From positions 1 through 10,724 of the forward strand of contig CAMWVO010000030.1 in NCBI GenBank assembly GCA_947177695.1: DNA of 10,724 bases, given 5' to 3'. This document shows, in pieces, positions 1-6,502 of this stretch (position 1 is the first letter of the stretch; each line of letters opens with the position of its first letter). The position numbers and the translations under genes are program-made. Origin of the DNA: an uncultured Clostridia bacterium (lineage in GTDB: Bacteria > Bacillota > Clostridia > Oscillospirales > Ruminococcaceae). The notes beneath the pieces were generated by a model. The model was given only the letters and a program-made list of their open reading frames with translations. It had not been told where the DNA came from and ran no database searches.

Positions 1-50
1 TCTCTTGACACTCTGCCCTTGGAGTATTCCAAGGGCAGAGTGTCAAGAGA
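1..50. repeat. Perfect 23-bp fold-back palindrome at the left edge
   Basis: Bases 1-23 are the exact reverse complement of 28-50, with a 4-base centre (GTAT). It lies inside the aga reading frame. On the minus strand the first arm reads the conserved GH36 stretch SYSLDTLPLEYS, whereas the returning arm reads KGRVSR, which does not resemble the family. That points to arm 1-23 being a duplicated, inverted copy created by a chimera at a contig end. Confidence 0.95.
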
Positions 51-254
51 ATAGCTGCGAAGATTTTCCGCCTCGTAGATGTTTCCCGAAAAGCCAACGT
101 CGGGATATTCCCGCAAATATTCCATGCTCATGCCGACCTTTTCGCCGTACCACAAATGCCGCAGCACGCCGAAGCTGTCCGCCATAAGCTGATATTCGGA
201 ATTGTCGGTCTCTATACAAAAAAGCCTTGATTTTTCATTAACGGTTATCGGCAT
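1..254 (-). CDS. aga: GH36 alpha-galactosidase, N-terminal fragment (runs off the window)
   Basis: Reading leftward from the ATG at 254-252, 84 codons stay open to the window edge. The protein begins MPITVNEKSRLFCIETDNSE and carries the N-terminal beta-domain signature of GH36 alpha-galactosidases: GVLRHLWYGEKV (29-40), then GFSGNIYEAENLRSYSLDTL and PLEYS (54-78). GH36 enzymes release terminal alpha-1,6-galactose from melibiose, raffinose and stachyose; without a signal peptide this one should be cytoplasmic. A full enzyme is about 730 residues, so roughly 90% is missing, including the catalytic Asp residues. The start is supported by an AGGTGA site at 265-260, 5 nt upstream. It lies 16 bp after gtfA, as last visible gene of the msm operon. 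Residues 79-84 (KGRVSR) do not fit the family; they come from the fold-back palindrome at 1-50, so trust the protein only to about residue 77. Family assignment is confident from remembered family sequence, not from a search. Confidence 0.87.
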   Translation of the reverse strand, partial: MPITVNEKSRLFCIETDNSEYQLMADSFGVLRHLWYGEKVGMSMEYLREYPDVGFSGNIYEAENLRSYSLDTLPLEYSKGRVSR

Positions 255-270
255 AATTTCACCTCATTGC

Positions 271-1683
271 TTATTGCAATATATTAAATTTGTAGAAAGT
301 CAGATCGGCTTCAAGAGTAATTGTGTGTCCCTTGCAGCTTCTTGTTATTGTAATTTTGTCGTCATTGGTTTTAACGTCAATGCTTCCGTCAAGTCCAAAT
401 GCAGGGTGGGAATTTCTAAGCTCCATAAGCTCTTTAAGCTTTCTAACAACAGGGCGGGACTGCTCTGCTTCTATATTCTCTGCGGTATAGTAATGACGGT
501 TTATGTCCCGTCCGTTTTTGGTTTTCTCCATAAGCTCAATATCGTTTGTTCCCGCAAGCATACCGACATAATAAACCTGCGGTATTCCGGGAGCAAAAAA
601 CTGTATCGCCCTTGCAAGAAGATATGCGTCGTCGTTGTCTCCCAAAGCAGAATAATAGGTTGTGTTCACCTGATAAATGTCAAGATTGTTGTACGCTGCG
701 GAGCTGTACTTCATTTTAAGATTTGCGCCGTTTGAGTACATCTGATCCTTTACTTTTTCGATCTCCTCGTCGGGGAGCAAGTCCTTTACGTCCACAATGC
801 CTATACCGTCGTGGGTGTCGAGGGTGGTAAACTGCTTCATGGGACACTTTTCAAGCCAGTCTTTGAGATATTTTCCCGTATGATTGTAAAGCGCATGGAG
901 CGTTATTACAGGCAGCGCAAAGTCATATATCCAGAAGCCCTTTTCCGCAATTTTCATTGGTATAGTATAATGCTCGTGAATTTCGGGAAGTATTTCCGCG
1001 CCGCCATCTGCGGTAATTTTTTCAATATCGTAAAGCAGTTCCCATATGTCGGGCTCTATGAAAAAGCAGCTTGTTCCCTGCTTTTTCACCGCATAGGCAA
1101 AGGCGTCAAGACGTATCACCGCCGCGCCTCTTCTGCACATTTCCCGAAGTGTGTCGGCAATGAATTTTTTCGTTTTTTCCTTTGTAATGTCAAGGTCTAT
1201 CTGTTCCTCGCAGAATGTACACCAAACCTTTTCCGTTGTGCCGTCGGCAAATTTTGCCTCAATATACGGCGCGCGGGGCTTGCGCTTGTAGATGATATCC
1301 GTCTGCTCGGCGGTAGGCTCTCCGCTGTCCCAGAAATCCTTGTATCTGATGAAAAAATCCTTGTATTCTGAACTATCCTTTTTTTCAAGAAAGTCCTTGA
1401 AATATTCAGAGCTTGCGGAAATATGGTTCACCATAAAATCAAACATCAGATAATATTCTTTTCCGAGAGCTTCAATATCCTCAAACGTTCCGAATTTTTC
1501 GTCCACAACATCATACCGCATTGGAGCAAAGCCGCGGTCGGCGGAGGAGGGAAAAAAGGGAAGTATATGCACTCCGCCCACGGCTTTTTTATAGTGCCTG
1601 TCAAGAATTTCGTGCAGCTCGGAGATATTTTTTCCCATACTGTCCGCATAGGTTATAAGCATAATTTTGTTATCAAGCTTCAT
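271..1683 (-). CDS. gtfA: Sucrose phosphorylase (GH13 subfamily 18)
   Basis: 470 residues, close to known GtfA/sucrose phosphorylases (about 480-500). The enzyme converts sucrose plus phosphate to alpha-glucose-1-phosphate and fructose in the cytoplasm, saving one ATP per hexose. Visible landmarks are ITYADSMG (10-17), GVHILPFFP (37-45), nucleophile Asp193 in RLDAFAYA, acid/base Glu234 in LPEIHEHY, and the transition-state Asp292 in LDTHDGIG. Acceptor-side blocks are NLDIYQVNTTYYSALG (333-348) and, further on, PGIPQVYYVGMLAG and NGRDINRHYY. The NLDxYQ block resembles that of Bifidobacterium adolescentis sucrose phosphorylase, which favours unphosphorylated sucrose, but a sucrose-6-phosphate phosphorylase cannot be excluded by eye. 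The start has AGGGAG at 1696-1691, 7 nt upstream. It follows msmG by 26 bp and precedes aga by 16 bp, as expected for sucrose released from raffinose. Confidence 0.93.
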   Translation of the reverse strand: MKLDNKIMLITYADSMGKNISELHEILDRHYKKAVGGVHILPFFPSSADRGFAPMRYDVVDEKFGTFEDIEALGKEYYLMFDFMVNHISASSEYFKDFLEKKDSSEYKDFFIRYKDFWDSGEPTAEQTDIIYKRKPRAPYIEAKFADGTTEKVWCTFCEEQIDLDITKEKTKKFIADTLREMCRRGAAVIRLDAFAYAVKKQGTSCFFIEPDIWELLYDIEKITADGGAEILPEIHEHYTIPMKIAEKGFWIYDFALPVITLHALYNHTGKYLKDWLEKCPMKQFTTLDTHDGIGIVDVKDLLPDEEIEKVKDQMYSNGANLKMKYSSAAYNNLDIYQVNTTYYSALGDNDDAYLLARAIQFFAPGIPQVYYVGMLAGTNDIELMEKTKNGRDINRHYYTAENIEAEQSRPVVRKLKELMELRNSHPAFGLDGSIDVKTNDDKITITRSCKGHTITLEADLTFYKFNILQ

Positions 1684-1709
1684 AATTTTTCTCCCTTATT
1701 ATCAATAAA

Positions 1710-2621
1710 TTAACCCTTGACAGCACCGTTTGCAACTCCGCCGATTATCTGCTTCTGACATACGATATAGAATATCACGATAGGCAGCAAAGCAAGCAGA
1801 TAGGAAGCAAACGCAAGATTATAATTTGTACCGAACTGTGTCTGGAAATTAAGCTGTGCAAGGGGAAGAGTTGTGTTGTCCGAACCCGACATAATTACCA
1901 GCGGGGTCATTACATCGTTCCATGTTCCGAGAGCAGTCAGCACCGCTACTGTAGCGTGCATTGGCTTCATCATGGGGAAAATGATAGTCCAGTACGTCCG
2001 CCATGCGGAAGCTCCGTCCATGTCGGCGGCTTCCTCCATTGCAAAGGGGACGTTTTTCATATAGCCGCTGTACAGCATAACGTTCATAGGCATATAAAAT
2101 ACCGTGTAGAGAATAATTACGCCAAGCATATTGTCAATGCCGAGACTTGCGGTCTGCTTTACAAGGGGCATCATAAGTATCGCAAAGGGTACGAACATAC
2201 CGCTTACAATGTAGAAATATATCAGCTTGAAGCCCTTTTTGCGGTTCATATTTCTGCCGATAGCATAGCCTGTCATTGAATGAATAACGAGGGAGAGAAC
2301 AATGGTCGCAACCGTAATCGCAACGCTGTTTCCGAGAGAATGCCAGAAGTCGGTAACGCGCATTGCTTCCGCAAAGTTTCCGAAGCCGAAGCTTTTCGGC
2401 AAAGCGAGCGCGCCCGAAATATCGTTTGTCATTTCTGTCGGGGATTTGAACGCGATTATAATTGTCATATAAAGCGGGAACAAGATTGTAACGCAGCCGA
2501 TTATAAGCAGAACGGTAAGAAATATGCTTGATCTGCCGTCCTTGTCGTCGCGTATCTCGTTTGCGGATTTTTTGTGTACCTCAATAGGTTCGGGAACGAA
2601 AGGTCTTGCATTTACACTCAT
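1710..2621 (-). CDS. msmG: Sugar ABC transporter permease, MsmG/MalG type (CUT1)
   Basis: 303-residue inner-membrane permease, one half of the channel for oligosaccharide import. After a hydrophilic N-terminus (1-30) come membrane segments at about 32-58, 97-120, 131-153, 163-186, 222-242 and 269-290. The EAA loop that docks on the ATPase is at 197-220 (EEAADMDGASAWR, then IIFPMMKP). The protein is longer at the N-terminus than MsmF, as usual for this subunit. The ATG overlaps the msmF stop codon by 4 bp (ATGA), and its AGGAGG lies inside the end of msmF, 6 nt before the ATG, implying translational coupling. Substrate is inferred from aga and gtfA in the same operon: raffinose-family oligosaccharides, possibly sucrose, melibiose or isomalto-oligosaccharides. 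An alternative name would be rafG. Confidence 0.92.
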   Translation of the reverse strand: MSVNARPFVPEPIEVHKKSANEIRDDKDGRSSIFLTVLLIIGCVTILFPLYMTIIIAFKSPTEMTNDISGALALPKSFGFGNFAEAMRVTDFWHSLGNSVAITVATIVLSLVIHSMTGYAIGRNMNRKKGFKLIYFYIVSGMFVPFAILMMPLVKQTASLGIDNMLGVIILYTVFYMPMNVMLYSGYMKNVPFAMEEAADMDGASAWRTYWTIIFPMMKPMHATVAVLTALGTWNDVMTPLVIMSGSDNTTLPLAQLNFQTQFGTNYNLAFASYLLALLPIVIFYIVCQKQIIGGVANGAVKG

Positions 2622-3496
2622 AACTGTTCCTCCTTTTTATTGGTAATAACCATTTGGATAATGGAAATAGTAACTATCACAACAAAGAACACTACTGCGT
2701 TTGCGCTCTGGAAGCCAAACTGTCCGCCGTCCATACCGTTTCTGTAAATAAGGTAGGAAATAGACTCAGTGCTTTGAGCGGGTCCGCCCTTTGTGAGAGC
2801 CATTATCTGGTCGAATACCATAAGCATATTTTTTGTGCTTAAAACAAGGTTTGTGGACACAAACGGCATAAGCATGGGCAGAGTAAGGTCTTTGAATTCC
2901 TGCCAGCGGCTTGCGCCGTCTATCATTCCCGCTTCGTGAATTTCTGCGGGAATTGTCTGCAAGCCCGAAATGTAGATTATCGTATTCATTGCAACAGCCT
3001 GCCAAACGCCTACGATAAGAACGCCTATCCATGCGTATTTTTCACTTGCAAGGATACTGTTCTGCAAAAATCCGATGTTGAGGGCTTCACCAACTGCGGG
3101 GACTATGTAGGTGAAAATAAAGCTGAAAATATAGCCGATGATAAGTCCGCCTAAAATGTTGGGCAGGAAGTACACGCCGCGGAGCAAGCTCTTGCACTTT
3201 ATTTTGCTGTTAAGCCCAAGCGCAAGAATAAGGCTCAGAAGGTTTACGAGAATCGTTCCCGCAATAGCGTACTTAAAGGTGAAAAGATATGAATTTCCCA
3301 CTCTGGAATCTGTGAAAAGGTCGATGTAGTTACGAAGTCCCACAAAATCGTAGCTTCCGTAGCCTCGATAGTTTGTGAAGCTGTATGCCGCACCCGTTAT
3401 CAGCGGGATAGTGTTGAACATTACAAAAAGGATAAGAGCAGGTATAACCATTACAATATAGGTTTTCTGCCTTTCGGACATTTTCTTTTTATTCAT
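2618..3496 (-). CDS. msmF: Sugar ABC transporter permease, MsmF/MalF type (CUT1)
   Basis: 292-residue inner-membrane permease that pairs with MsmG. Six hydrophobic segments are visible, at about 12-36, 71-97, 107-132, 155-178, 210-230 and 264-285. The EAA loop is at 187-210 (HEAGMIDGASRWQEF, then LPMLMP). The conserved periplasmic-side block LTKGGPAQSTESISYLIYR (234-252) is typical of CUT1 MalF-type subunits. The start is supported by a GGAGG about 9-10 nt upstream, within the last codons of msmE, with which the gene overlaps by 8 bp. Overlaps on both sides indicate stoichiometric, coupled translation of MsmE-F-G. The family is certain; the exact sugar is inferred from the operon. Confidence 0.92.
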   Translation of the reverse strand: MNKKKMSERQKTYIVMVIPALILFVMFNTIPLITGAAYSFTNYRGYGSYDFVGLRNYIDLFTDSRVGNSYLFTFKYAIAGTILVNLLSLILALGLNSKIKCKSLLRGVYFLPNILGGLIIGYIFSFIFTYIVPAVGEALNIGFLQNSILASEKYAWIGVLIVGVWQAVAMNTIIYISGLQTIPAEIHEAGMIDGASRWQEFKDLTLPMLMPFVSTNLVLSTKNMLMVFDQIMALTKGGPAQSTESISYLIYRNGMDGGQFGFQSANAVVFFVVIVTISIIQMVITNKKEEQL

Positions 3497-4781
3497 TGTT
3501 TCCTGCCTCCTCGTGCTTTTTTATTTTTGCGATAAGGTCTCTGTTGTACCGTACCCATTCCGTGTCAAACCTTTCAAGGAATATCTCTGCGGAATTTTCG
3601 CTTCCGTCCATAAGATAGGTCTGGATAAGGGCGTCAACGCTCATTTCGCTGGGATAATGGTGGTCGTGAAAATCGGACATTCTTCCCTCGTTTATATAAT
3701 CCGACATACCGTTAAGCATTGAGGGAATAGCAAAATCGCCCTCCTTGCATGGTATTCCGCCCTGATCGTCAAGGTATATCTGCACGGTCTCGTCCTCGTT
3801 CAGAAAACGCAGTACCTCGTAAGCGGCTTCCTTGTTTTGGGATTCCTTCATAACGCAGAATTGCAGGTCCACGCCCGAATTAAGTACGTTGTCCGCCTCG
3901 TTTTCATTTGCGGGAAAGGTAAAGGAATCAATGTTCATATCGGGATTTGTGGATAAAATCTGCGGTACGGCATAGCTTCCTATGGGGTACATTGCCGACT
4001 CGCCTCTTGCAAAGGCTGTGCAGGCGTCGTTGTAGCTGTACGCATAGGGATTCGGCTCTGCGTAATCCAGCATGATCTTTATTTTTTCCGCAACCTCGCC
4101 GTACTCTGCTTTAAAGGTCGTTTTTCCAGCATTTACGCTGCTGCATACGTCCGAGGGCGCAAGTCCCACGGCAAGAGCGTTCCAAGGCGCAAGACAAGTC
4201 CATGTGTCCTTGTAGCCGAAATATAACGGAGTTGTTCCTGTTGCTTTTATTTCCTCACACAGAGATATAAATTCGCTCCATGTGTTTGGAATTTTCCAGC
4301 CGTTTTCGTCAAACATATCCTTGTTGTAAAGGATTCCCGCACAGTTTGCCGCATAGGGCAGAGCATATATGCCGTCCTGCGGAATGAACTCAAGCTCTTT
4401 TTCCATTTTGAGGTAAGCGGGCTTTACGTCGTTGATAATTTCAAGGTTGGAAATATCCTCAAACAAGTCTGCGTCAAGGAAATTCGAGTAGTTTATATCG
4501 CCGCCTATTCCCACAATGTCGGGATAATCCTCCCTTATCAGTCTTGTTTTAAGTACTGTCATTGCCTCGTTGGGAGATTCGATTTTCAGCGTAATATTGT
4601 CGTGTGTTTCATTGAACCGCCTTTCAATCTCCTCAAAGGCTTTTACCGCTTCGGGTTTGTACTGGAGCATAGTGACCTGTATTTTACCGTCAACGCTGTC
4701 CGCCGTACAGCCCTGCAAAAGCATTGTTGACGAGACCGCCGCAGCCATAAGCAGCACTCTCATTTTTTTACCTTTCTTCAT
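3489..4781 (-). CDS. msmE: Sugar-binding lipoprotein of the ABC importer, MsmE type
   Basis: 430-residue extracellular solute-binding protein (SBP family 1) that captures sugar outside the membrane and hands it to MsmFG. The N-terminus is a lipoprotein signal: basic MKKGKK, a hydrophobic stretch, then lipobox LLQGC with the lipidated Cys at 25. The mature part shows family landmarks such as YPDIVGIGGD (86-95), the GIYALPYAANCAGILYNKDMF segment (138-158) and NTWSEF (166-171). I chose the ATG at 4781 because AGGAGG at 4795-4790 sits 8 nt upstream; the TTG two codons earlier would leave only 2 nt of spacing. It is the first gene of the operon, reading msmE-msmF-msmG-gtfA-aga. Ligand is inferred as raffinose-family oligosaccharide. 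Its sequence shows no close resemblance to the second binding protein at 6503-7924. Confidence 0.92.
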   Translation of the reverse strand: MKKGKKMRVLLMAAAVSSTMLLQGCTADSVDGKIQVTMLQYKPEAVKAFEEIERRFNETHDNITLKIESPNEAMTVLKTRLIREDYPDIVGIGGDINYSNFLDADLFEDISNLEIINDVKPAYLKMEKELEFIPQDGIYALPYAANCAGILYNKDMFDENGWKIPNTWSEFISLCEEIKATGTTPLYFGYKDTWTCLAPWNALAVGLAPSDVCSSVNAGKTTFKAEYGEVAEKIKIMLDYAEPNPYAYSYNDACTAFARGESAMYPIGSYAVPQILSTNPDMNIDSFTFPANENEADNVLNSGVDLQFCVMKESQNKEAAYEVLRFLNEDETVQIYLDDQGGIPCKEGDFAIPSMLNGMSDYINEGRMSDFHDHHYPSEMSVDALIQTYLMDGSENSAEIFLERFDTEWVRYNRDLIAKIKKHEEAGNNE

Positions 4782-4789
4782 GAGCAATT

Positions 4790-4795
4790 CCTCCT
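4790..4795 (-). promoter_or_regulatory. Ribosome binding site of msmE
   Basis: The minus strand reads AGGAGG here, 8 nt before the ATG at 4781. This decides against the upstream in-frame TTG at 4787-4785. Confidence 0.85.
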
Positions 4796-4822
4796 TTTAA
4801 AATAATATTTTTCTTTGTAATT

Positions 4823-4852
4823 AGTATAGCATACCATAATGCGTTCTGTAAA
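4823..4852 (-). promoter_or_regulatory. Probable promoter of the msmEFG-gtfA-aga operon
   Basis: On the minus strand, TTTACA (4852-4847) is followed after 18 bp by TATACT (4828-4823). A TG one base before the -10 gives an extended -10 (TGCTATACT). Transcription would begin near 4816, leaving a leader of about 35 nt before the msmE ATG. Assigned by consensus only. Confidence 0.7.
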
Positions 4853-4894
4853 TCTCTTAATTAGGTATGTTTTATGCCAATTTGCAATTTTTGA

Positions 4895-4917
4895 GCAATA
4901 TATATAAACAATATTGC
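4895..4917. promoter_or_regulatory. Inverted repeat between the msm promoters, candidate operator
   Basis: GCAATAT (4895-4901) and ATATTGC (4911-4917) are perfect 7-bp inverted copies separated by 9 bp. The right arm overlaps the msmR -35 box. A related direct copy, TTGCAATTTT at 4882-4891 against TTGCATTTTG at 4915-4924, is offset by 33 bp, about three helical turns. AraC-family proteins often bind direct repeats, so either arrangement could serve MsmR autoregulation and activation of msmE. No cre-like (CcpA) site was recognised here. Confidence 0.4.
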
Positions 4918-4942
4918 ATTTTGGTATATTTTATGATATACT
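4914..4942 (+). promoter_or_regulatory. Probable promoter of msmR
   Basis: TTGCAT (4914-4919), a 17-bp spacer and TATACT (4937-4942) form a good vegetative promoter. Start of transcription would be near 4949, giving a leader of about 50 nt. It points away from the msmE promoter, with about 60 bp between the two -35 boxes. Confidence 0.7.
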
Positions 4943-4987
4943 GATAATAAAGCCATACAATTACAAAAAAGTATTGTTGATTTTTAC

Positions 4988-4993
4988 GGGAGG
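4988..4993 (+). promoter_or_regulatory. Ribosome binding site that fixes the msmR start
   Basis: GGGAGG lies 7 nt before the ATG at 5001. The upstream in-frame ATG at 4914 falls inside the predicted promoter and cannot be the start. Confidence 0.85.
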
Positions 4994-5000
4994 TATATTT

Positions 5001-5852
5001 ATGAACGATTTGATGTTTTCCGTGTTTCCAAATGAAAATTTTATCGACCTTAGCTTGTATCAGTTCGGACGTGAGCAATGTAAGCCGGCTCATTCATTCG
5101 GACCCGCCGCAAGGAACCATTATCTTTTTCATTACGTCATATCGGGAACGGGTACGCTTATGGCTGACGACAGCAGCGGCGAAACAAAGACATATTCCGT
5201 TAAAAGTATGCAGGGCTTTATGATATTTCCCGACCAGATAACTACTTATATTGCCGACAAAAATGTGCCGTGGGAATATATATGGATCGAGTTTGACGGT
5301 CTGCGGGCAAAGTCTATCGTTGACGCGGCAGGCTTGTCTCCCGACAATCCCGTCTACAAGGCAAGGTCAAAGGAACTTCGGGAAAATATGATGAATGAAA
5401 TGATCTACATTACGGAAAACAGCAATTCCTCACCGTTTCACCTTATCGGACATCTTTATCTGTTTATAGATTATTTTGCGCGCTCGGCGGCGGAAATAAA
5501 GATCCGTCAGGGAAGCAAGCTGCGGGATTTTTACATTCACGAAGCCCTTGCTTTTATAGAGCAGAATTTCCAGAACGACATTACCGTGGAGGATATTGCG
5601 GAGGTATGCGGTCTGAACAGAAGTTATTTCGGAAAAATTTTCAAGGAAGCTGTGGGAAAGTCACCGCAGGATTTTCTGCTGAATTACCGTATGGTAAAGG
5701 CAGCCGAGCTTTTAAAGCTTACAAAGCTTTCCGTGGGGGATATAAGCAACGCAGTGGGGTACGACAATCAGCTTCATTTTTCACGGGCTTTTAAAAATAT
5801 CTATGGGATTTCTCCCAAAAATTGGCGTACAGAGCAAATGCTTAAAGGGTAA
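5001..5852 (+). CDS. msmR: AraC-family transcriptional activator of the msm operon
   Basis: 283 residues, matching the usual length of MsmR/RafR activators (about 280). The N-terminal half (about 1-165) is an AraC-type cupin sensing domain, with YLFHYVISGTGTL (41-53) and a GFMIFPDQITTYIAD strand pair (72-86). The C-terminal half is a double helix-turn-helix: HTH1 ITVEDIAEVCGLNRSYFGKIFK (194-215) and HTH2 LSVGDISNAVGYDNQLHFSRAF (243-264), ending with the signature YGISPKNWR. It should bind raffinose or melibiose-type inducer and activate the divergent msmE promoter. The start at 5001 is set by GGGAGG; the 29 extra upstream codons would lie over the promoter. No intrinsic terminator is visible after the stop. 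Family is certain; the target and inducer are inferred from position and from the Streptococcus mutans msm locus. Confidence 0.88.
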   Translation: MNDLMFSVFPNENFIDLSLYQFGREQCKPAHSFGPAARNHYLFHYVISGTGTLMADDSSGETKTYSVKSMQGFMIFPDQITTYIADKNVPWEYIWIEFDGLRAKSIVDAAGLSPDNPVYKARSKELRENMMNEMIYITENSNSSPFHLIGHLYLFIDYFARSAAEIKIRQGSKLRDFYIHEALAFIEQNFQNDITVEDIAEVCGLNRSYFGKIFKEAVGKSPQDFLLNYRMVKAAELLKLTKLSVGDISNAVGYDNQLHFSRAFKNIYGISPKNWRTEQMLKG

Positions 5853-5933
5853 AAAACTGCATTTTGCAAGTAAGTTAGTAAGAGACTGTATTTATTGTGA
5901 TTTCGTCATTTAAGATAAAGCAGACTTTAGATT

Positions 5934-6308
5934 ATGCAACAATTGATGATGGCAACGTTTTATGCGTCCGTACCAGTTATACCGGTGTATTGTGCAGAGG
6001 TCGGCATTACAGGCTCTAAGATTGGAATTGTATTTACATCTATGTCTGTCACAACAGTTCTGCAGCCGTTGTTCCAGTCGCTTGTAACAGGAGCAACACC
6101 TGTCCGAAACCGTGGAACAGCAAATGCTACCTATATGCTTTCCTATGACATTGGTATTGGTATTGGTTCGCTGTGTATGGGCTTTGTGCAGAATACGATA
6201 GGTTTAAGCACCGGATTTGCATTGACCGCAATTGCCTATATAGCGGCAAGCTTGATTTTTTTGTGCTATACAGACGGTTACTATAGAAAATTACTTCAAA
6301 ATCCTTGA
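5934..6308 (+). pseudogene. MFS transporter relic: first helices fused to last helices
   Basis: 124 open codons encode hydrophobic protein of the major facilitator superfamily. Residues 1-43 (MMATFYASVPVIPVYCAEVG, then SKIGIVFTSMSVTTVL) match the first membrane helix, loop and start of helix 2. From residue 44 onward (QPLFQSLVTGATPVRNRG, then TANATYMLSYDIGIGIGSL) the sequence matches helices 10-12 near the C-terminus. The switch lies near base 6062. A normal MFS protein has about 400 residues, so some 250 central residues are absent without a frame break. The beginning also looks cut: an in-frame TAG sits two codons before the ATG, the usual charged N-terminus is missing, and there is no ribosome site. 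Flanks 5853-5933 and 6309-6407 hold no recognisable gene or terminator. Most likely a decayed gene; a misassembly joining two parts of one gene is the alternative. Confidence 0.72.
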
Positions 6309-6407
6309 CATATAGGAATTTGACAGGAGATACAACAGTTTAAAATCATATTGAATATGGCGCATGAAATAGTAGTTTTATATATCTTAACAAAACTGTC
6401 ATTAGAT

Positions 6408-6444
6408 AGCACAAATCAGACATAATGGCTTTACTCGCTTGAAA
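6408..6444 (+). promoter_or_regulatory. Shared operator-like block upstream of the orphan binding protein
   Basis: This 37-bp block ends in the -35 box and matches 8931-8967 at 28 of 37 positions with no gap; the last 24 positions, CATAAT through GCTTGAAA, match at 20 of 24. Within it CACAA (6410-6414) and CATAA (6421-6425) are direct repeats 11 bp apart, one helical turn, and the repeat spacing is the same in the other copy. A tandem half-site just upstream of the -35 is where AraC-family activators typically bind. Binding by the regulator at 7987-8859 is inference. Confidence 0.6.
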
Positions 6445-6467
6445 ATTGTATTCTTATATTTTATAAT
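6439..6467 (+). promoter_or_regulatory. Probable promoter of the orphan binding-protein gene
   Basis: TTGAAA (6439-6444), 17-bp spacer, TATAAT (6462-6467). Transcription would start near 6474, about 29 nt before the ATG. An AAAGGATG ribosome site follows at 6488-6495. Confidence 0.8.
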
Positions 6468-6502
6468 GAATTTTAGAATACTTTTTGAAAGGATGAACTG
6501 AA

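Noticed and set aside
202..735. Plus-strand open frame of 177 codons
   Set aside because: It lies antisense to gtfA and the start of aga, has no ribosome site and no recognisable protein family; gtfA on the other strand has clear catalytic motifs.
811..1371. Plus-strand open frame of 186 codons
   Set aside because: Antisense shadow of gtfA with atypical composition and no ribosome site.
4785..4787. TTG start for msmE two codons upstream
   Set aside because: It would leave only 2 nt between AGGAGG and the start codon; the ATG at 4781 has 8 nt.
4835..4841. CATAATG in the msm intergenic region, like the core of the shared block
   Set aside because: Only seven bases match, the orientation and distance to a -35 differ, and such AT-rich heptamers are expected by chance.
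4914..5000. Extended N-terminus for msmR starting at the ATG at 4914
   Set aside because: That ATG overlaps the predicted -35 box and lacks a ribosome site; the ATG at 5001 has GGGAGG at ideal spacing and gives the normal family length.
5853..5880. Possible terminator hairpin after msmR (TGCA-TTT-TGCA)
   Set aside because: Only a 4-bp self-complementary stem with no following T-run.
6347..6359. CATAT/ATATG inverted repeat upstream of the orphan binding protein
   Set aside because: Five-base arms in AT-rich DNA; no counterpart upstream of the GH43 gene and no T-run to make it a terminator.
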